From Chloroflexota bacterium (GTDB taxonomy: Bacteria > Chloroflexota > Anaerolineae > Anaerolineales > Anaerolineaceae), in assembly GCA_023406965.1 (NCBI GenBank), contig JAEXTI010000337.1, positions 1-5,808 of the forward strand: a stretch of 5,808 nucleotides of DNA, in the 5' to 3' direction. Shown one piece after another: positions 5,280-5,808 of the stretch. A program made the translations under genes and the position numbers. Within the stretch, counting starts at the first letter, position 1, and each line of letters begins with the position of its first letter. Below the pieces are notes generated by a model, which worked only from the letters and a program-made list of their open reading frames with translations, had not been told where the DNA came from and made no database searches.

Positions 5280-5808
5280 TCACCATTCCCCCTCTTTCCA
5301 ACCTCCTTCCCCGCGCAGCGGTACAAACGCCACGGGGAAGATTGATTCCATCTCAAAGCGCGTTCCCATGCGCTGCCAGCGCTGCAAGTCCTGGCTGCCG
5401 TGCCCGCCCACCGGCGCCACCAGGTAGCCGCCATCGGCCAGTTGCTCCAGCAACGCCTTGGCCAATCCGGGGGTCGCCGCCGTGACCATGATGCTCTGGT
5501 ATGGCGCGAAAGACGGCCAGCCCAGAGAGCCGTCTCCGCAGTGCACGGTCACGTTGCGCACGTTGAGGCTATCCAGCACGAGCCGCGCGCCGGTTGCCAA
5601 CTGGGGGTGACGCTCCACCGTGTGCACCTCCGCTGCAAGCCGCGCCAGCACCGCCGCCTGGTAACCCGACCCCGTGCCGACCTCCAGGACACGCTCAGTG
5701 CCTTTCAGTTCCAGCAGGCTGCTCATCACCGCCACCATGTACGGCTGCGAAATGGTCTGGCTTTGCGCAATGGGCAGCGGGCAGTCATCGTAGGCTTGAT
5801 CCTGATAC
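5280..5808 (-). CDS. pcm: Protein-L-isoaspartate O-methyltransferase (N-terminus outside window)
   Basis: The minus-strand frame is open from the right edge to a TGA at 5282-5280, giving 175 residues. The enzyme uses S-adenosylmethionine to methylate L-isoaspartyl residues in damaged proteins, the first step of repair. The visible part begins in the family's conserved N-terminal block and soon reads PLPIAQSQTISQPYMVA (visible residues 10-26), matching the LPIGxGQTISQPY signature. The SAM-binding motif I is VLEVGTGSGYQAAVLA (40-55), followed by the acidic strand-end VERHPQLA. Later blocks are GDGSLGW, an IMVTAA strand, ALLEQLADGG and LVAPVG, and it ends near VAFVPLRG as in E. coli Pcm. An ATG at 5738 would cut into the conserved block, so it is not the start; by comparison with the 208-residue E. 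coli protein about 40 residues are missing. It reads toward RNase J and is not co-transcribed with the other genes. Confidence 0.93.
   Translation of the reverse strand, partial: YQDQAYDDCPLPIAQSQTISQPYMVAVMSSLLELKGTERVLEVGTGSGYQAAVLARLAAEVHTVERHPQLATGARLVLDSLNVRNVTVHCGDGSLGWPSFAPYQSIMVTAATPGLAKALLEQLADGGYLVAPVGGHGSQDLQRWQRMGTRFEMESIFPVAFVPLRGEGGWKEGEW

Overview
The window is ordinary bacterial chromosome, moderately GC-rich in its genes and AT-rich in its longer intergenic gap. It holds three complete genes and two genes cut by the window edges. DnaA, RNase J and an isoaspartyl methyltransferase point to Bacteria. The combination of dnaA beside an RNase J gene rather than dnaN, with a HemY-like FAD oxidoreductase upstream, would fit a Chloroflexota (Anaerolineae-type) genome. 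That placement is an inference from gene content and protein flavour, not from any search.

Layout. Bases 1-102 are the last 33 codons of a probable membrane protein. After a 29-nt gap comes an FAD-dependent oxidoreductase of the protoporphyrinogen-oxidase/amine-oxidase type (132-1445). The two are probably one transcription unit. Then follows a 564-bp non-coding stretch (1446-2009). It carries a perfect 27-bp hairpin just after the oxidoreductase, a perfect 16-bp palindrome, an AT-rich block, a good extended -10 promoter and a leader hairpin. dnaA (2010-3350) follows. A 224-bp gap then holds a near-consensus promoter, an intrinsic-terminator-like hairpin and a small hairpin near the ribosome binding site. 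It leads into a full-length RNase J gene (3575-5221). A 58-bp gap made largely of inverted 7-nt repeats separates RNase J from a convergent protein-L-isoaspartate O-methyltransferase gene (5280 to the right edge, minus strand), whose first roughly 40 codons lie outside.

How they work together. DnaA starts chromosome replication and RNase J processes and decays RNA. They share a strand, but each has its own promoter and a leader of about 150 nt, so they look like neighbours and not a tight operon. The oxidoreductase and the methyltransferase have no evident link to them. No mobile element, CRISPR array, rRNA, tRNA or new multi-gene system is visible. The parts most worth a second look are non-coding: the RNase J leader (strong promoter followed by a terminator before the gene), the long perfect hairpin at 1462-1518, and the heptamer-built inverted repeat at 5229-5276.
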